Source: Micromonospora yangpuensis (lineage in GTDB: Bacteria; Actinomycetota; Actinomycetes; Mycobacteriales; Micromonosporaceae). Taken from it: DNA of 64,000 bases. The stretch spans positions 3,162,001-3,226,000 of the forward strand of contig NZ_FMIA01000002.1 of NCBI RefSeq assembly GCF_900091615.1, written 5' to 3'. How positions within the stretch are numbered: the stretch's first letter is position 1; each line of letters begins with the position of its first letter. Under the pieces are notes generated by a model that did not search any database, was not told where the DNA came from, and saw nothing but the letters and a program-made list of their open reading frames with translations. Below are positions 63,176 through 64,000 of this stretch, one piece after another. A program made the translations under genes and the position numbers.

Positions 63176-64000
63176 GCGCCGCGCCCCGCCGGGGCGGCGT
63201 GGACCGGCTGCGTCGGGCGGTGCGCGGCACCCGCGCCTTCGCCCGTGCCGCCTGGCCCGGCCCGACCGGCGCGCTGCCCGACTTCCTGATCATCGGCGGG
63301 CAGCGCTGCGGCACCACCTCGCTGCACCACTACCTGGCCGCCCACCCGGACGTGCGGGCCGCCACCGGCAAGGAACTGCAGTACTTCAGCGTCCACCACG
63401 GTCGGGGCGAGCGGTGGTACCGGGCGCACTTCCCGCCACCGGCCGCCGGCCGGCAGACCTTCGAGGCCAGCCCGTACTACCTCTTCCACCCACGGGTACC
63501 GGCCCGGGTGGCCGCGTTGCTGCCCCGGGCGCGCTTCGTCGCGCTGCTGCGCGACCCCGTGGAGCGCGCCTACTCGCACTACCTGCACACCCGCTCGTAC
63601 GGGCTGGAGCCGTTGAGCTTCGCCGACGCCCTCGCCGCCGAGGACGAACGGCTGGCCGGGGCGCTGCGCGACGGCCCGGACACCCCGGCCGCCCACCACG
63701 CGCTGCGCAACTTCTCGTACGCCGCCCGGGGCCGCTACGCCGAGCAGCTGGAACGCTGGTACGCCCAGCTGCCCCGGCAGCGGCTGCACGTGATCCGCAG
63801 CGAGGACCTGTACGCCGACCCGGCCGCCGCGTACGCCGACGTGCTGCGGTTCCTGGAGCTGTCGCCGTTCACCCCGGACACCTTCGCCCGGCACACCCGC
63901 CGCGCCGACGACGGCACCTCCCAGCTCACCCCGCAGCTACGGGCCGACCTGGCGGCCCACTTCGCCCCCCACAACACCCGCCTGGCCACCCTGCTGAACT
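63172..64000 (+). CDS. PAPS-dependent sulfotransferase, 3' end beyond the window
   Basis: At least 276 codons; it runs off the window without a stop. Starts at GTG 63172 (GTGA overlap). 5'-phosphosulfate loop: FLIIGGQRCGTTSLHHYLAA (about 40-58); 3'-phosphate motif: RFVALLRDPVERAYSHYLH (about 118-136), with KELQYFSVH between. This is the heparan/NodH-type Sulfotransfer family, different from the Stf0 gene at 37 kb. Its place as last visible gene of an exopolysaccharide operon suggests sulfation of the polysaccharide or its lipid-linked precursor. Confidence 0.9.
   Translation, partial: MSAAPRRGGVDRLRRAVRGTRAFARAAWPGPTGALPDFLIIGGQRCGTTSLHHYLAAHPDVRAATGKELQYFSVHHGRGERWYRAHFPPPAAGRQTFEASPYYLFHPRVPARVAALLPRARFVALLRDPVERAYSHYLHTRSYGLEPLSFADALAAEDERLAGALRDGPDTPAAHHALRNFSYAARGRYAEQLERWYAQLPRQRLHVIRSEDLYADPAAAYADVLRFLELSPFTPDTFARHTRRADDGTSQLTPQLRADLAAHFAPHNTRLATLLN

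Noticed and set aside
1..64000. tRNA, rRNA or CRISPR array
   Set aside because: No cloverleaf, ribosomal or repeat-spacer pattern was found by eye; a tRNA scan would be decisive.

Overview
The window is very GC-rich DNA, densely coded, with many GTG starts and 4-base start/stop overlaps. CBM2-carrying secreted enzymes, F420-type enzymes, Tat/lipoprotein exports and large type I synthases point to a filamentous actinomycete. My best guess is Micromonosporaceae (Micromonospora-like). No rRNA, tRNA or CRISPR array was seen. Most gene products are recognised from sequence motifs, not from a search.

Layout. 1-10.9 kb (+): a catabolic operon of acyl-CoA ligases, a paired acyl-CoA dehydrogenase, four luciferase-like (LLM) flavin/F420 oxidoreductases, an enoyl-CoA hydratase-like protein, a VOC protein, an F420:NADP reductase and an SDR. 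10.8-21.4 kb: single-gene housekeeping and accessory units (SMP-30 protein, secreted CBM2-pectate lyase, soluble transhydrogenase, HPII-type catalase, Sua5/YciO protein, amphi-Trp protein, CoA-transferase, secreted protein). 21.5-26.7 kb: a sigma factor, a Tat-exported subtilase, a small protein overlapping the sigma gene and a divergent TPR-CHAT protease, a candidate protease-signalling module. 26.8-28.6 kb: CBM2-GDSL esterase and a DUF1622 membrane protein. 28.7-33.9 kb (-): cysN, cysD, cysQ and an ABC-2 exporter. 34-37 kb (-): an exported esterase lipoprotein and an unknown secreted protein.

37.0-51.9 kb (-): the most unusual locus. It holds two giant PUFA-synthase-like proteins (ER-ER-KS-AT-ACP-ACP-KR of about 2518 aa and KS-AT-DH-PPTase of 1680 aa), a free ACP, an alpha/beta hydrolase and a PAPS sulfotransferase, apparently one operon. 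A TauE/SafE exporter lies on the other side of its 850-bp upstream region. PAPS-pathway genes (cysDN, cysQ) lie 6-7 kb away, so sulfation of a polyketide or lipid, or sulfation-assisted chain release, is a reasonable hypothesis.

53.7-57.0 kb: a PucR-type regulator, a large serine recombinase whose catalytic serine is cut off by an apparent 1-nt frameshift, and the 3' remnant of an unidentified gene. 57.2-64 kb (+): an exopolysaccharide operon (GT4 glycosyltransferase, O-antigen ligase/polymerase, Wzz-like protein, flippase) ending in a second sulfotransferase cut by the window edge. Short in-frame tandem repeats recur in linker and tail regions of several proteins, and perfect GC hairpins separate convergent units.
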